Shown here: positions 1-11,588 of the stretch, in pieces
Position numbering within the stretch: position 1 is the first letter of the stretch
Layout of the letters: each line of letters begins with the position of its first letter
Assembly: GCA_017654935.2 (NCBI GenBank)
Contig: CM065703.1
Span: forward strand, 37,773,278-37,837,277
From: Phymorhynchus buccinoides
Lineage: Eukaryota; Mollusca; Gastropoda; Neogastropoda; Raphitomidae
Direction: 5' to 3'
Length of the DNA stretch: 64,000 nt
The notes under the pieces: generated by a model
The model's database searches: none
What the model saw: only the letters and a program-made list of their open reading frames with translations
What the model was told of the DNA's origin: nothing
Position numbers and translations under genes: made by a program

Positions 1-35
1 GTAGACCCCCAAATGGGGGTCCCTGGGAGCCCTGC
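1..35 (-). repeat. right end of CAGGGCTCCCA-type element
   Basis: The first bases match the terminus of the elements at 12627-12936 and 37092-37309 (gaccccca...gggagccctg), so a copy extends left of the window. Confidence 0.5.
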
Positions 36-487
36 CCATAAATAGTCTATGGTTGGATATCATTGGATGTCTGTCTTTGGATCTGTTGTCATGTGTTCAT
101 TCATTTATTTATTTACTTTGGGTTTTTTTCAGGTTTGATTTGACACCATAAAATGGCTATCATTTTCTTTTCTTTTGGGCTGTGACAGTCTTATTTTTTA
201 CAGGGCTTTGCATGGTTGACAGTCCTCAGATGATCATAGCTGTTGACAGGACTATAAACGATTAACTAACTAACTTTACAGGGCATTCTGGGCTTTAGTT
301 GTTGTTGTTGGTGGGTTTTTTCTCCCTTGGGAAACTCTTTTGTCTTGATAGAAAATATTGTTGTGGTCCTGAAAAGTTTGATGTTTTTTTTTTTGTTTCT
401 GTTCATGAAGTCTTTGTAGGTTTTTTTTGTAAATCATGAGTTCATCTGGTAGTGATTAGGGGTTTTCTTTTCTTCCTTTCTTTGTAT

Positions 488-534
<47 letters not shown>
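488..534. repeat. poly(G) tract, 47 nt
   Basis: Uninterrupted G run. It could form a G-quadruplex; the exact length may reflect sequencing error. Confidence 0.9.
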
Positions 535-535
<1 letters not shown>

Positions 536-611
536 GTTTGTGTGTTCTAGTAATTGTCAGTGTTTCTGTTTTTTTGCTTCTTCTTTTTTTGTTTTTTTGG
601 GGGGACCCATT

Positions 612-1012
612 TTTGTTTGTGGCTCAAGCCACAAACCTATCACTCACTTTGTCGGTCTGTCGGTCCAAAATTGTCGCACATTTTGACAAAATTGTCGCAC
701 TTCAAATCGAGGCTACACTTCTGGCCGCTCTTTAAAATGATGTATTTTTAAAGCGTACAAAATAATAAACACATGTAATACAGACACTACAACAGACACG
801 ACGAGTATTCGGTGCCTCTTTTGATGAGTATAAGTAGGATACATAGTTTTAAATGTTTTCCAAAAGATATAAAAAGTTACGAAATGGTGCAGAGATAACA
901 TTCTGGTTTACAGATTAAAATTATTGAAAAGCCAGGGGAGGTAACTCATGATTGGAGTGGTAAAAATAGACCGCGTGCCACAAACTATTGCGATTTCGCG
1001 CTTGTTTGTATA
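612..1012 (+). mobile_element. MITE-like repeat, 'TTTGTGGCTC' family, copy 1
   Basis: About 400 bp. It starts with a 20-bp palindrome (616-635, tttgtggctcaagccacaaa) and ends near cgcgcttgttt. Homologous to 28812-29197 and, inverted and interrupted, to 36186-36852. No long protein is encoded. The class is unknown. Confidence 0.7.
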
Positions 1013-2770
1013 CATGTATGTTTTAAAAAAATCTAGTTTAGGGCCATGAGAATTTGTGTTGCATACAAAAAGAGTCTCTAAGTCTATCCCTCTGCCTTTT
1101 ATCATCAAAGTAGGGGAAGTTTCAAAAACAGCACTTGTCGATTATTATTGTAGCTCATTATTTATCTGGCTCAGATCTGGAAAGTTTTCCGATACTGGTT
1201 TCAAAAGAATGCCACAATGGGTTTTCACTTCGTCAACTGTCAAACGCTTGGACATGTTCGAAGTCCAGAATTGTTGCTGAAGTAGTTTTTGAAAATGCTC
1301 GAGTGTTTTTCACTTTTTGTTAGTGAAAAACATTTGTAAATCAAATGAGGTTTTCTCGTTTTTCTCAAATCCTTTCTTAAAGAAAAAAGTGCACAGACAA
1401 TAATAGTGACAGACGGACGGCTAAGCAGAGTAATCGAAGCGCTTTCTTCATTTTTAAGTTCAGAAGATCAGTTGAGTCTTGAAGTCATTTTCCATGCCAA
1501 AGGTAACGACGTCATGGGTGCAACTTTTCCTGGTATACGAGGATTTCCTGTTTTTGAATTTTTCCAGAAAAGGGAACTTCCTTTTTTTTCCAAATGTATC
1601 AAACAAGATCTTTGTGTGTCTACTGTCTTTTTCAAACTCTTTAAAATAAGCATAGTTTGTATAAATTGTGGAAAAAGCAAGCTAAAATGCCTTCATAAAT
1701 CAATCTTTGCTTCAGTTGCAGGGGGACATTACCTCTGGACCCCGGTCTTTCAGGGTTTTTTTTCATTTTGTGTACTTGCACCCATGCGACATTTTTCAGG
1801 CAGATAATCACAAAATACCAAAGTTTTCACAAGTATGTATTGTGTAAAAGTCTCTCACCTAGGGAAGGTTTGATGTGCATGTAACGCAGGTGTCGCTAAC
1901 TTTACACGCAGTAACTGACCAAAGCAAGCAGCTCTTTCACTTTGTTACACCATTTTGATCTCAGTCCTCAAGTTTTTGGGTGGAGTGTGTTCACTTTTTT
2001 TCTTCTTACTTTGTTCATTATTTCTGTCGTGTTTAGTTTAATTTTTCTTTCTATTTTTGCTCACTCGTGTAACAAAGTGAGTCTACGTCCTCGTGATTCT
2101 TTGGGTGTCTGTTTAATTTTTTCCTCTTTTTCTTTCACAGTTTTTTTTTTTAAATTGTCAACATTTTCCTCTTACAACGCAAATATTTTCAAAGACTAGT
2201 TGAAATGGCACCAGGATATTGTGTGTATGATGAGCAATTGATTTAGTGTATTGGTTGCATTGCACTGATTGTATTGTTTGTTATTTGTATGGTGAAAATC
2301 CCCCACAAAATACGGATGGCGTTTAATATGACCTGTACCTGTTTTCATTCATGATCATGTTCAGTTTTTGTGTGTGCGGTTTATGTCATTGCATTCTCAT
2401 GTATGGACAAATTATTCTGTGAAACCAAGCCAGCACAGGCTTTGAAAATTGTACCACAATGATGTTTGGTTTGAGTGTGCATGAAGTCACAAGTGAGTAT
2501 TATTACTGCAATGCTTTGTTGAGTCATGTCCCACTAAGGTTCATTAGTGTTCTTTTAATTATAAGAGAACTGATGCGTCCCAACGACTAAACTCGTTTTA
2601 CATAATTATATGCGTCGTCAGTGTCAGCCTGTTGCAGGCTTTTAAAGTGGCTTTGTGAGTTGTGAACCTACAGTTTTCTTTTTTTTTAGATAACCTTTTG
2701 TTTTATGATTTTTTTCATGTGTTGAATGCAAAGTCTCATGAAGTCAAATTTACGAAGGCAGCTTTTAAGG

Positions 2771-2773
<3 letters not shown>
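1013..2773. other. no gene recognised
   Basis: T-rich on this strand, with only short open frames lacking domain signatures. Nothing repeated elsewhere in the window was seen. Confidence 0.5.

Positions 2774-2834
<61 letters not shown>
2774..2834. repeat. (GT)n microsatellite
   Basis: About 30 uninterrupted GT dinucleotides. Confidence 0.95.
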
Positions 2835-3211
2835 ACTTGGAAAAGTTTATCCAAATGTTTTAAAAGGAGAAGAAATAAGTTTAGCAAGATTATGTTTTGG
2901 TTCTGGAAATCCGAATACTGAGAAAGAAAGTAGATTGTTACTTCTTTTTTTTGTCATTAAACAATCGCCATCACCATTTTGATGGTTCTGTTCTTAGAAC
3001 TGGGGACTCAAGTCAGGCAGAAAATCTGATGATGTCGTAGCCGCCCGCATGATCGGTAAATGTTAATTCTTTCTTTCAAATTAGGGGTCATAAATAGTGC
3101 ACAAAATGTTCCCCAGAAATTTTTATGGAGCAATTTTGTTGTTTTTGATTTAGAACGTCACAGTTTGATGCAAAACGTTGCTTTACTGTGCTGCGGTACT
3201 TGGAAGTCTTA

Positions 3212-3675
3212 AGGGCTTCGCACACTAGCGTCAAGATCTCGAGATCGCGGCGATTTTTTGCTGCAAGGCGCAGTTTGATGCGCCGCTTGCGTGTGAGAGA
3301 TTCGCGGCGCGGCAGGATGTTTGATGCGTAGCAGCGCGATTTTTTGTTGCTCGAGAATAGAACCGGCTCTAATTTTGATGCTCAAGATCGCAGTGATCGT
3401 GAAACTAGCCAATCACAATGGACGGAATGACCATAAGTCTGATTGAAGAAAAAAAAAGGCAGACTTGCTCGAACCCGAAATAAAGCGTCTGACGCTAGAG
3501 TAATCTTTCCTTGCTTTCCAAATAAAGGAAGTTCGCGCGACAAGAGGCGAAGCGACAAGAGTCGTGTGTGAGAACACCACTGCCTCGCTACAATGTGTGC
3601 TGTGATGCAGGCGTCAACGCGTCAAGGCGTTGCTCTGAGAAACAATTGACGCCTGATGCTAGTGTGCGAAGGCCT
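3212..3675. mobile_element. MITE with TTA target duplication (PIF/Harbinger-like)
   Basis: Terminal inverted repeats AGGGCTTCGCACACTAGCGT and the reverse complement of AGGCCTTCGCACACTAGCAT. Flanked on both sides by TTA (3209-3211, 3676-3678). The 464-bp interior is GC-rich with CpG-containing runs and no transposase. A 3-bp TWA duplication is the hallmark of PIF/Harbinger; the class call is inference. Confidence 0.7.
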
Positions 3676-3960
3676 TTAGTGCTACTTTTGGCAAAACCAG
3701 GCATCAAGTGACAATCTGTTACGTTTTAGTGATGCATCAGTCTACGATTCAGTGCATCGTTTTGGAGGTTGCAGCATCAGAGATACACATCTGTGCATGA
3801 GAATCAACACTTATTACCCTTTTTCAAATTCTATGTTTAAAAAGTGATTCGTTCAGGAGAGAGTTTCGTTTTCTTGTTGCACGTTCTTCCCCAAGCACCT
3901 TCCCAGTTGCATGACTAGCCTTTTAAGCAAACCCTCTGTGCACTAATGGAATAAATACAT
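3676..3960. other. no gene recognised
   Basis: Between the MITE and a retroposon copy. No motif or repeat recognised. Confidence 0.4.
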
Positions 3961-3963
3961 ACC

Positions 3964-4176
3964 TTACAACTGCTGTGGAATCTCTCTATGAAGACCTTGA
4001 AAATTCAGCCAAACAAGATCTTCCACTTCTTCTTCTTCGATCTTTTTTTGGTTTTTGTTGCTGTCCCATCTTCTGGGCCGTACAGTGGCGTTGCTCCCAC
4101 GCCGCTCATTCCGATTCCCAATTCGCAGCCACACCTCCGCACGTTCAGGTCGCAGAATCCGAGACCAGCAGTTCAA
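3964..4176 (-). mobile_element. A-tailed retroposon copy, 'GCTGTCCC' family
   Basis: The core 4063-4175 is shared with 14048-14112 and 27709-27826. Read on the minus strand it ends in an A-rich tail after GGGACAGC. The translated core [16 protein letters not shown] and [18 protein letters not shown] is nearly identical in two copies. That may only reflect recent transposition of a SINE. Confidence 0.6.
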
Positions 4177-4454
4177 GGGGAGCGAATCTATATTAGTCTG
4201 TCAGGAGGCAACCAACCAAGGAGACACTGCACTGCTGCTGAGTCACTTCGATCTTGTTTGGTCAGTACTCAACCATCTTCCCCCACCCACCAAGGGCATT
4301 CACTCTTGCAAAAGGTGTTAATAGCCAATAGAATTGTGAGGAACACAACGGAGGGTTCATACAAGAGTTTTCAAAGTCACTTCTCCACAAGCGCATCCTT
4401 GGATTTTAAATCGAATGCAAGATGTTTGTAAATCTATACTTTCCTACCTACCGG

Positions 4455-4605
4455 TTGTCATATCTGTATTGTTAAAAATTTGGGACCTTAGTGGTGTTGC
4501 ACTGCCTCCGGGCATTGCCTCCAGGATCGTTCCCACCATCTACTAATGTCTCATATGTGTCTGTTCAAGACCAGAGGACGTTAAACAGATTTTCCTTCCT
4601 ACCAC
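4455..4605 (+). mobile_element. SINE-like family C, copy 1
   Basis: Starts near atctgtattgttaaaaatt. Contains the conserved block 'gcactgcctccgggcattgc', then 'ttcccaccat' and 'gaggacgttaaa'. Seven copies occur in the window, all on the plus strand. Confidence 0.7.
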
Positions 4606-4689
4606 TGGTACCAGTTGAGTTGGAATTCCCGTGGCAATAAGACCCCACCCTGTTTTTTTCTTCTTTAATTTCTAATGCAACAAATACTT

Positions 4690-4888
4690 GTAGCGGTGCC
4701 ATAGCTGATGAGGTTTAACCGAGGCGTGGTTACCGCTACACCTATCTGTATTAATAAAAAAATCGGGACTTGACTGGTTTCGTACTGCCTCCGGGCATTG
4801 CCTCCAGTATTGTTCCCACCATATTTGTATTTACAAATGTCCCATATGTGTCTGATTCAGACCAAGAGGACTTAAAACACCATTTTCG
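4690..4888 (+). mobile_element. SINE-like family C, copy 2 with longer 5' end
   Basis: Like copy 1 but extended 5' by a GTAGCGG...CCGCTAC stem (4690-4740), also present at 46507-46560. The longer 5' end suggests copies 2 and 5 are closer to full length. Confidence 0.7.
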
Positions 4889-5675
4889 TCATTCTTCTTT
4901 AATTAAAAAAAACCCACACCATAAAGCATCTTTTTTTTTAATGTAATTGCAATGTTATTAATAACGAAAAAATGTTGTGAGAGTAATTGAGAGCTTTCAG
5001 TGTTTAGTATTTGTGTTCGACATTTACATCCTGCGTCAAGTGTTTATTGTGTATGGAAAGCAAATGATGTTCAGAGTAAGTTATTCATCTAAGATGTGCA
5101 TTTTTTGTTTCCTGATTGCCTTTGTATATAGTATATTACAACTCTTTTTAAAATTTTGTTTACAGAAAACCATTTATGTGAATGTGGGTGTTTTGCAAGA
5201 ATCCGTCTGCTACCTCTGAAGTATTTTCGAGTCATTCCTAGATTAAAAGTCCATGATTGCAATTAAGTGTAGTGAACCTGATTGTTTTGTAAAGGGGGTA
5301 CTTACAATAAGGGATTGTTTCCATTTATCACTACAGATGCCTTTTTATGTTAGTGTGTCACGTTAATAGTCCAGTATTGCTTTTTTGTTGGGGCTTTTAA
5401 TTTTTTTAATTTTTATCAGTATTCTTTGTTTCAAGGTTTCATGTTTCAGTATTTGATTGATTAACATGTTATTTTTTTGGTTTACCTTTGGTTGAAAGGT
5501 ATAAAGGTGTATCTATTTTCAGCACCATATTTAACATCTTTATTTGGATTTTTGGGGGGAGGGGGGGGGGGGGGGGGGTCAGTTATAATTCATTTTCTTT
5601 GGCCATTTCAATTTACAAAACCAAGAAATAATTTTTTTTTAACGTTATCATTGATTTTTAGAACAATCATTTAAT
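4889..5675. other. no gene recognised
   Basis: T-rich non-coding DNA with a G-rich tract at about 5555-5578. Confidence 0.4.
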
Positions 5676-5905
5676 ATACACATCTGTGTTGTTAAAAATT
5701 CGGGACTTTCCTGTGTTGCACTGCCTCCAGGATCGTTCCCACCATCTTTATATCTACTAATGTCCCATGTGCGTGGTGACCTCCGTTTTTTCATATTTTT
5801 TTAATTATTATATCAGCAAATATCTTCAACCTAATGAAGTTGGCTGATTGACTTGAAGAAGAAGAAGAAGAAGAAGAATATGTCTGTTCCAGACTGGAGG
5901 ACGTA
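5676..5905 (+). mobile_element. SINE-like family C, copy 3, interrupted
   Basis: The family C body is broken after 'ctaatgtcccatg' by about 110 bp (5770-5880) ending in (GAA)7. It resumes with 'tatgtctgttccagactgga'. The insert's 'gaagttggct' plus GAA tail resembles the 3' end of copy 4 (25240-25295). Confidence 0.65.
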
Positions 5906-6269
5906 AAGCAGAATTTCACATCATTAATTTTTTTTTTAAGCATGGAATCAGTGAACGTTGAAAGCTCAGCTGTAATAATGCTTTGTTTTGTGTTGAATAA
6001 GAACAGCCTGCAATTTGATTTTTATATACTTCTGTATTGTAATTTTTTATTTTTATGCACCTGCACAGTTTTTACCTTCTTTTTTTTCTTTCTTTTTTCC
6101 GTCGTCCAATCGTGAATAGTCCGTTTCGCTTTTGATTTGAAGCTACCAAAGTATTTGTAATAATTATTGTCAGACCAGCAGGGTACACAAAGTTACAGGC
6201 TCACTCACGTACCCGCGACGCTACACAAAGCTAAAAGAAAAGAAAAATTACAATAAACTCTGTGAGTTA

Positions 6270-6499
6270 TTTGTGTAAATGACACTATATGGGTTGTTGA
6301 ATAGATGTACTTATTTGTGTGAATGACACTATGTGGCGTGTTGAATGCATGTACTTTTTTGTGTGAATGACACTATGTGGCGTGTTGAATACACATACTT
6401 TTTTGTGTGAATGACACTATGTGGTGTGTTGAATACACATACTTTTTTGTGTGAATGACACTATGTGGTGTGTTGAATACATGTACTTATTTGTGTGAA
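6270..6499 (+). repeat. 44-bp minisatellite, about 5 copies
   Basis: Unit pattern: gtgtgaatgacactatgtgg plus cgtgttgaatacatgtac and a T-rich spacer. It ends in a short (CA)n. Units differ by a few substitutions. Confidence 0.9.
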
Positions 6500-6770
6500 T
6501 GACACACACACACACTATGCGAGTTGTTATGTACATAATGTTTATTTGCGTTGTGACGGGAACACAAGCTATGCTCAGCTTTGTATGTTATGGTGTTGTG
6601 TGGGGACAAATTTGCGTTTCGTGAACACTGGCTCTTGTTTGTTTGTTTTTTACATACTATTTCTTCAACACGGAGTACAAAGCTTGAAAAAGATGGAAGA
6701 AAAACCCAACAGCATGTTTGTCTATACCGTAGATGTGCTACTAGATGTGCTACTTTACAACACTCACTTC

Positions 6771-7245
6771 AAGGGCCAGCCACACGTCCACTAAAATCGC
6801 ACGACTGTACGATGCGATTCGATCACGTGGTCTCCAAGAACCAATGTGATTGGCGCATCGAGATCACGTGATCGAATCGTATCGTACGGTCGTGCGATTT
6901 TAGTGGATGTGTGGCCCCCGTGGGGATACCGGGGGTCTTTTGTATAAATAGTTCCCCCACCTTCTGGAAGTTCTGTGCTTGTAGCTTCCTCTAATCTGTC
7001 ACTCTCTTTGACTCTGCTTTTTCCCTTTGCTCACTGTCATCTATTATCTTTCTGCCTTACCGGTCCATTCTCCTGCTTTTTTTCACGAAACACTTTCAAA
7101 AACATTTCCTCCAGCCGAAGTCGGACTTGCTGGGCCTAACTATTTCTTAGTTAGGCGCATAACGGCAGCATGACGCATCTGCGCTCATAATTGACAGGAA
7201 ACTGTCTGAGCGGTCGAAGAAGAAGTGGATGTGTGGCTGGCCCTT
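6771..7245. mobile_element. foldback MITE containing a SINE insertion
   Basis: Ends AAGGGCCAGCCACACGTCCA and its reverse complement (ending 7245). Long inverted arms (6771-6834 against about 6858-6915) contain 'aaaatcgcacgac'. The right arm is split by the SINE at 6916-7223. The ends resemble those of the TTA-flanked MITE at 3212. Confidence 0.75.
6916..7223 (+). mobile_element. (GAA)n-tailed SINE family A, complete copy with 14-bp TSD
   Basis: Starts ccccgtggggatacc and contains 'aaatagttcccccacc', 'agttctgtgcttgtag', 'gccgaagtcggacttgctgg' and 'ttaggcgcataacg'. It ends in GAAGAAGA. The host sequence AGTGGATGTGTGGC is duplicated exactly at 6902-6915 and 7224-7237, showing target-primed retroposition. 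Length about 308 bp. No clear tRNA A/B boxes were seen, so its origin is open. Confidence 0.85.
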
Positions 7246-8358
7246 TAAAGCAGTGTTTGTTTGTTTGTTTATTGTTGGATGCGTGGTGTGTGAGTATACA
7301 GAATCTATCCATGTACAGAAGACCTCAACGTTGATCTCTTGTCAGTGCTTTGACACGAGCTTTACACGAGCTTTACTCATCACAGTGACTTGGAAACTTC
7401 ACATATATATACATGATATATGTATGCCATACTGTCGTCAATGTGCGTGTCACGGTCAGTGTTTAGTGTTTGTGTGTCGCCATGGTACCTTCCACATGAT
7501 CACCAGGTTGTGTCACTATAAATAGAAATCCTTTGTTCCGCATCTTTAAAAAAAAGCACCAATTTATTTTTTCTATCAAAAAGATATGTTTAATAAAAAA
7601 AATTCTGACGTGAATGATCTGGTTTAGGGGAGTGTGGTCTGAGTTTTTTTATACTTGGCAATATTTCCAATTGTGATTTCTCTCTCTTTCCGTGGTCGGT
7701 TGATGAGTTCTCAATTTGCTTTGAAAACAGAAATAGATGGTTTTTTTCTCTTTTGTTTTCTGGGTGGGTTTTTTTCCTTGTTCGTTTTCTTGTTTCCTTT
7801 CTAAGAGAGCTTGATTGACATTGTGATCACAACTTATGTGAATGGGTTCACAATATTTTGTTTTGTTTTGTTGCTTTTTATGACTGGTTGATTATGCAAT
7901 GAATGAACTCTTGTATATTTTGATTTTATTTATTTTTTAGAATTTGAAGGATTTTTTTGGGTGGTCAGTTTCTGGCTTGAAAGACCATTTCCCTTTTTAC
8001 TTTTACTTTTACTTTTACATGTTTATTCATTGTTTTAAGAGGATAGATCTTTTTGATAATTTTTTTCTTTCCTTTTTTTCTTTAAAGAAAACCCACATCT
8101 GTCTCCACAGACTTTTAAATCTTATTTCTTTTGATCTGATTAGGTTTTTTTATTTTATTATTCCAAATGTTAAGTTTTTCCAAAGCAATATTCTAAACCA
8201 GAGTTGACTCGAGTTTTATATTTGTAATTTTTTGTTGTTGCTTTGTCCAACCGGGCCAACGCAGCACACGATTGATCTATCCCTCCATTTTTCACTGTTC
8301 GGGGTCCAGCCTATATTACCTCCATGCGTTTTGCACGAATGTTAGAATCCTTTTTCGG
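7246..8358. other. no gene recognised
   Basis: T-rich non-coding DNA with no motif or repeat found. Confidence 0.4.
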
Positions 8359-8900
8359 TTCGGGGAGCTATTGTTTTTGTCTGGTCTGTCCGGTGTCCGT
8401 CCGGCGTGCCTCCGTCCGTCCGTCCGGCTATTCGTCCGTTTTTCTCAAAAACTATTCAGTCTATCATCATCAAATTTGGTATACTAGTTTGCCAAGATGC
8501 AAGCTATCCACTGATGTATTTAGTTTTACATTAAGGTCAAGGTCGCGCCAGTTACGGGGTTCAAACCCTGAAACACATAATCGCTAATATCTCACGAAGT
8601 TTTGCATGTAGTTTAATGCAGTTTTTTTCCACAACATTTCTTGATGAATGGCCTATAACACAGTTGTCATGAATTTTTCTGTGTGCGCATGATCGCGCAA
8701 ATCACGGGTCCAAACCCCAAGGCTATATATAAAAAAACTATTCAGTTACGTGCTGTTTTCATGCGTTTTTATGTAGTTACGTGCTGTTTTGATGCGTTTT
8801 TATGTATGTGTACAGCCGACACATTCCGATTTCGGAGTAGCTCGGCGATGCTGCGAGGGGACTTTGCAGCCGCCCGGCGTTGCACTTGTTCTTTTTACTA
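8359..8900 (+). repeat. 550-bp dispersed repeat, copy 1
   Basis: Matches 44167-44745 over its length: 'cggggagctattgtttttgt', a (CCGT)n stretch, 'aaaactattcagtctatc', 'aaggtcaaggtcgcgcc' and 'cagccgacacattccgattt'. No transposase or reverse transcriptase visible. Class unknown. Confidence 0.75.
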
Positions 8901-9000
8901 TGACCATTTTTTAAAAAAAAATTAAAAAAATGGGATTGTACTCACCATATCTGATCTATTCGTCGTTCCTTCCAAGATCGTAACAATACCATCACAGTGT

Positions 9001-9440
9001 GATACCGAAAGGTTTTCCTTTTTTTTTTTCTTTTTTTTTTTTTTGGTAAAAAAGGGAGGGGAAAAGTGTCTTCCTTTGTACCTTTCATTCCACTCAAACT
9101 TATTCACGGTTTTTTTCTGATTTAAACACCGCTTTCCCTATTGTCACCTCCCTTTTCCCCTCCTCCCTCCCCCCATTTCCTCCTCCCCTCCCGTCAATTC
9201 CTCCCTCCCTTCAACTCCTCCCTCCCCCCCTCCCTCCACCTTCTACCCCTTGTTGATTGCAGTCACTTTTATTCAGCATTATGGTATGCACAAAGGCGAT
9301 GCACAAAACCTCAAAAACTGTCTCATGATTATCGCCTTTTTTTTCTCTCTTAAAAAATAAACACAGGGTGTGCTTGTTGTTGCCTCTCGATAAAGCGAGG
9401 AGGAGGGAGGGGGGGGGGGGGGGGGGGGCTCTGTTGGCCT
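9001..9440. repeat. low-complexity block
   Basis: A T-rich tract (9020-9045), a CCTCCC/TCCCCC pyrimidine block (9147-9240) and a poly(G) run (9411-9428). Open frames here are low-complexity artefacts. Confidence 0.7.
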
Positions 9441-9901
9441 CTGATATTGTTTGTATTTCTCTGCCCTTGCAAATAATATTCTCAAAAATAGTATTGTGCC
9501 GTTTGTTGGTTTTTGTGTTTGGGCTTTGCAAGTGAAATAAAAACATTTCTCGGTTTTGACTTTCTTCTAAGTCATCAGGGGGGGGGGGGAATTCATGAAG
9601 AAATGTATTCCAATGTATTATTGAATGTTATGTATTTCAATGTATTATTGGATATTGTGCGCGATTGTATGCTTGTGTGCGCTTGCCAAAACAGAAATGC
9701 GTTTGTTTTGTAACACCACAGAAAGTATGTGAAACCGTTTAACAATTTTTAAAAAAACGATGCTTAGAGACTGTTTCTTTTCTAAGCGGAACCAATTTTG
9801 TGTACAGTAGAAGGAGTCAGGCAGCATTTTTTCTACTTTTTTTTTTTAATAAACAAATTATGGATGCACTTGAAATCCAATAGGTTCTTTTTCATCTGTT
9901 T

Positions 9902-9925
9902 TATATATATATATATATATATATG
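9902..9925. repeat. (TA)n microsatellite
   Basis: About 12 TA dinucleotides. Confidence 0.9.
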
Positions 9926-10518
9926 TTTTTGATTGTATCATTTCATAGTCCTTACACATAAAAAAAAAGGGTTATCAAAAGCTTACTTGCTTAGCCTCTT
10001 TCTCTTGATTGATTTCAAGTGCAAGGAAGTCGGAGCATGTACGTTTTGTGTTTGTGTGCGATTTCACCGCTTCAGTTCATTAAGTAATCCAGCAATAAAC
10101 TGGTTTTGAAACACCGGTTTGAGCATTTTACACGTTTTCATAATTATGTGGATTTTATGACATGGTTCAGAGATTTGTGTTTTGTAGATCTCAAATTTTA
10201 AGAAATTTTGTGACGAACACAATTTTTGTTTAGAAACATTGTCTTGATTGTGATTTAGACCAAATGATGTGCGTTTTACGGACTGTGTCTGTATTTTGTA
10301 ATTTTGTGTGCATTTGGGGAGAAAACGATGGTACACAGATTTGAAGACTGTTCTAACCGTTGAGCTGCCATATAAGGTTTGCATTGTCACTTTTTCCATC
10401 TTTCTTTTCCTTTCTTTCATCACGCAGACAGTGTCAAAACTTGACAAGCATTGAGCAGTACATGTATATTGTATATGTTCCTGTTGAATCCATCGCATCT
10501 TCAAATTGTGTGTATTCA

Positions 10519-11089
10519 TTAAAGGTGGACCCTGACGGATGAGTTTTTGCAAGAAACACATCGAGATCACCAGAAAGACAGCCTTTTCAAGGATCGGAAC
10601 ACTCGCTTTGCTTTGGTTTCCTAGAAATTAAACCGTAAAAACGGCAATTCCTCCTTGGTGGAGATGCCGGAGAAAGTAGCCATTTTGGATGGGGTGGGTG
10701 AAGGTCACTCATTGTGGTTGAAACGTTTTCTTTTTTTGTAGTGCTGTAAAAAAAAAAATGGAGCTGTTTCCTTTGTTGTGAGTGAAACTCCTTTAGATAA
10801 TCTGTATAAAATTTAAAAAGAAAAGAAAAAAAAGGCTTGTTTTGCGAATATTTCCTGCAAACGATTTGGTCTAAACGCAGGCGGCCATTAGAAAAGAGAC
10901 GGCACACGCCTTCTCTTTGGGTGAAAGAATTTTACTTCTAGCACCTCCGCCAAGGAGGAATCGCCGATTTGACAGTTTGATTTCTAGGAAACCAGAGCAC
11001 AGCGAGTGTTGCAATCTCTGTAAAGGGTGTTTTCCTGGTGATCTCGACGTGTTTCTTACAAAAACTCATCCGTCAGGGTGCCCCTTTAA
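10519..11089. mobile_element. TTAA-flanked foldback element, 'GGTGGACCCTGACGG' family, copy 1
   Basis: TTAA at both ends (10519-10522, 11086-11089). Long inverted arms of about 150 bp share 'ccctgacggatgagtttttg', 'gatttctaggaaaccagagc' and 'ctccgccaaggaggaat'. No transposase. TTAA duplications are characteristic of piggyBac or Kolobok mobilisation. Other copies: 21268-21823 and a partial one at 38795-39034. Confidence 0.8.
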
Positions 11090-11533
11090 TGTTTTTTTAC
11101 TCTTCTTCTTCATCTTCTCTGTGATGAGTCGAAAGGGCACGGCACTTAAAGATTTCTCCATTAACTGTATGTTTGTGTGACTTTAGTGCTGTGTTCTCTG
11201 CCCCGTGTCGTGGTGGGGGAGCCCCTCATTCCCATTTTTCATTCTCTCCATCCTCATTTACAATTTATGACATGCCAGTTGTTGATTTTTTATTGTTCAC
11301 TGGCTTTCACGCGTGAGACTTTACACACTTGAGTGGGCACATGTTGCCCATTCTGCCTGGATCCGATAAGTAGAGTAGAGTTGCTCAACGTTTCCAGCAC
11401 TGTGTGAAATTATGAGCTATAGGGTACAATGATGAAGATGCCATGTCGTGAATTGTACTGTTTTGTTGTTGTTTTCAGGTTTTTGGATGTTGTTAAGAAT
11501 CATTGATGTGTGTTTTGTTATACGTGGTCAAAC

Positions 11534-11588
11534 TTCACACGGTGACAGTCCTGAGATGACCATAGCTGTTGACGGGACTATGACAGAC
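11534..11588 (-). repeat. short GACAGTCC...GGACTATA repeat
   Basis: About 50 bp ('ggtgacagtcctgagatgac', 'gttgacgggactat'). Also at 218-262 and, reversed, at 27120-27180, 27836-27895 and inside the array at 32364-32683. Confidence 0.6.

Noticed and set aside
486..751. Several overlapping short open frames over the poly(G) tract
   Set aside because: Glycine- and phenylalanine-rich translations of homopolymer and repeat DNA, with no domain or codon signal.
9211..9546. Minus-strand 111-residue open frame
   Set aside because: Spans low-complexity CCTCCC and poly(G) DNA; proline-rich translation with no family match.
10064..10570. 168-residue minus-strand open frame, the longest in the left third
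   Set aside because: No recognisable domain, irregular composition, and it runs into the TTAA foldback element at 10519. Not supportable as a gene.
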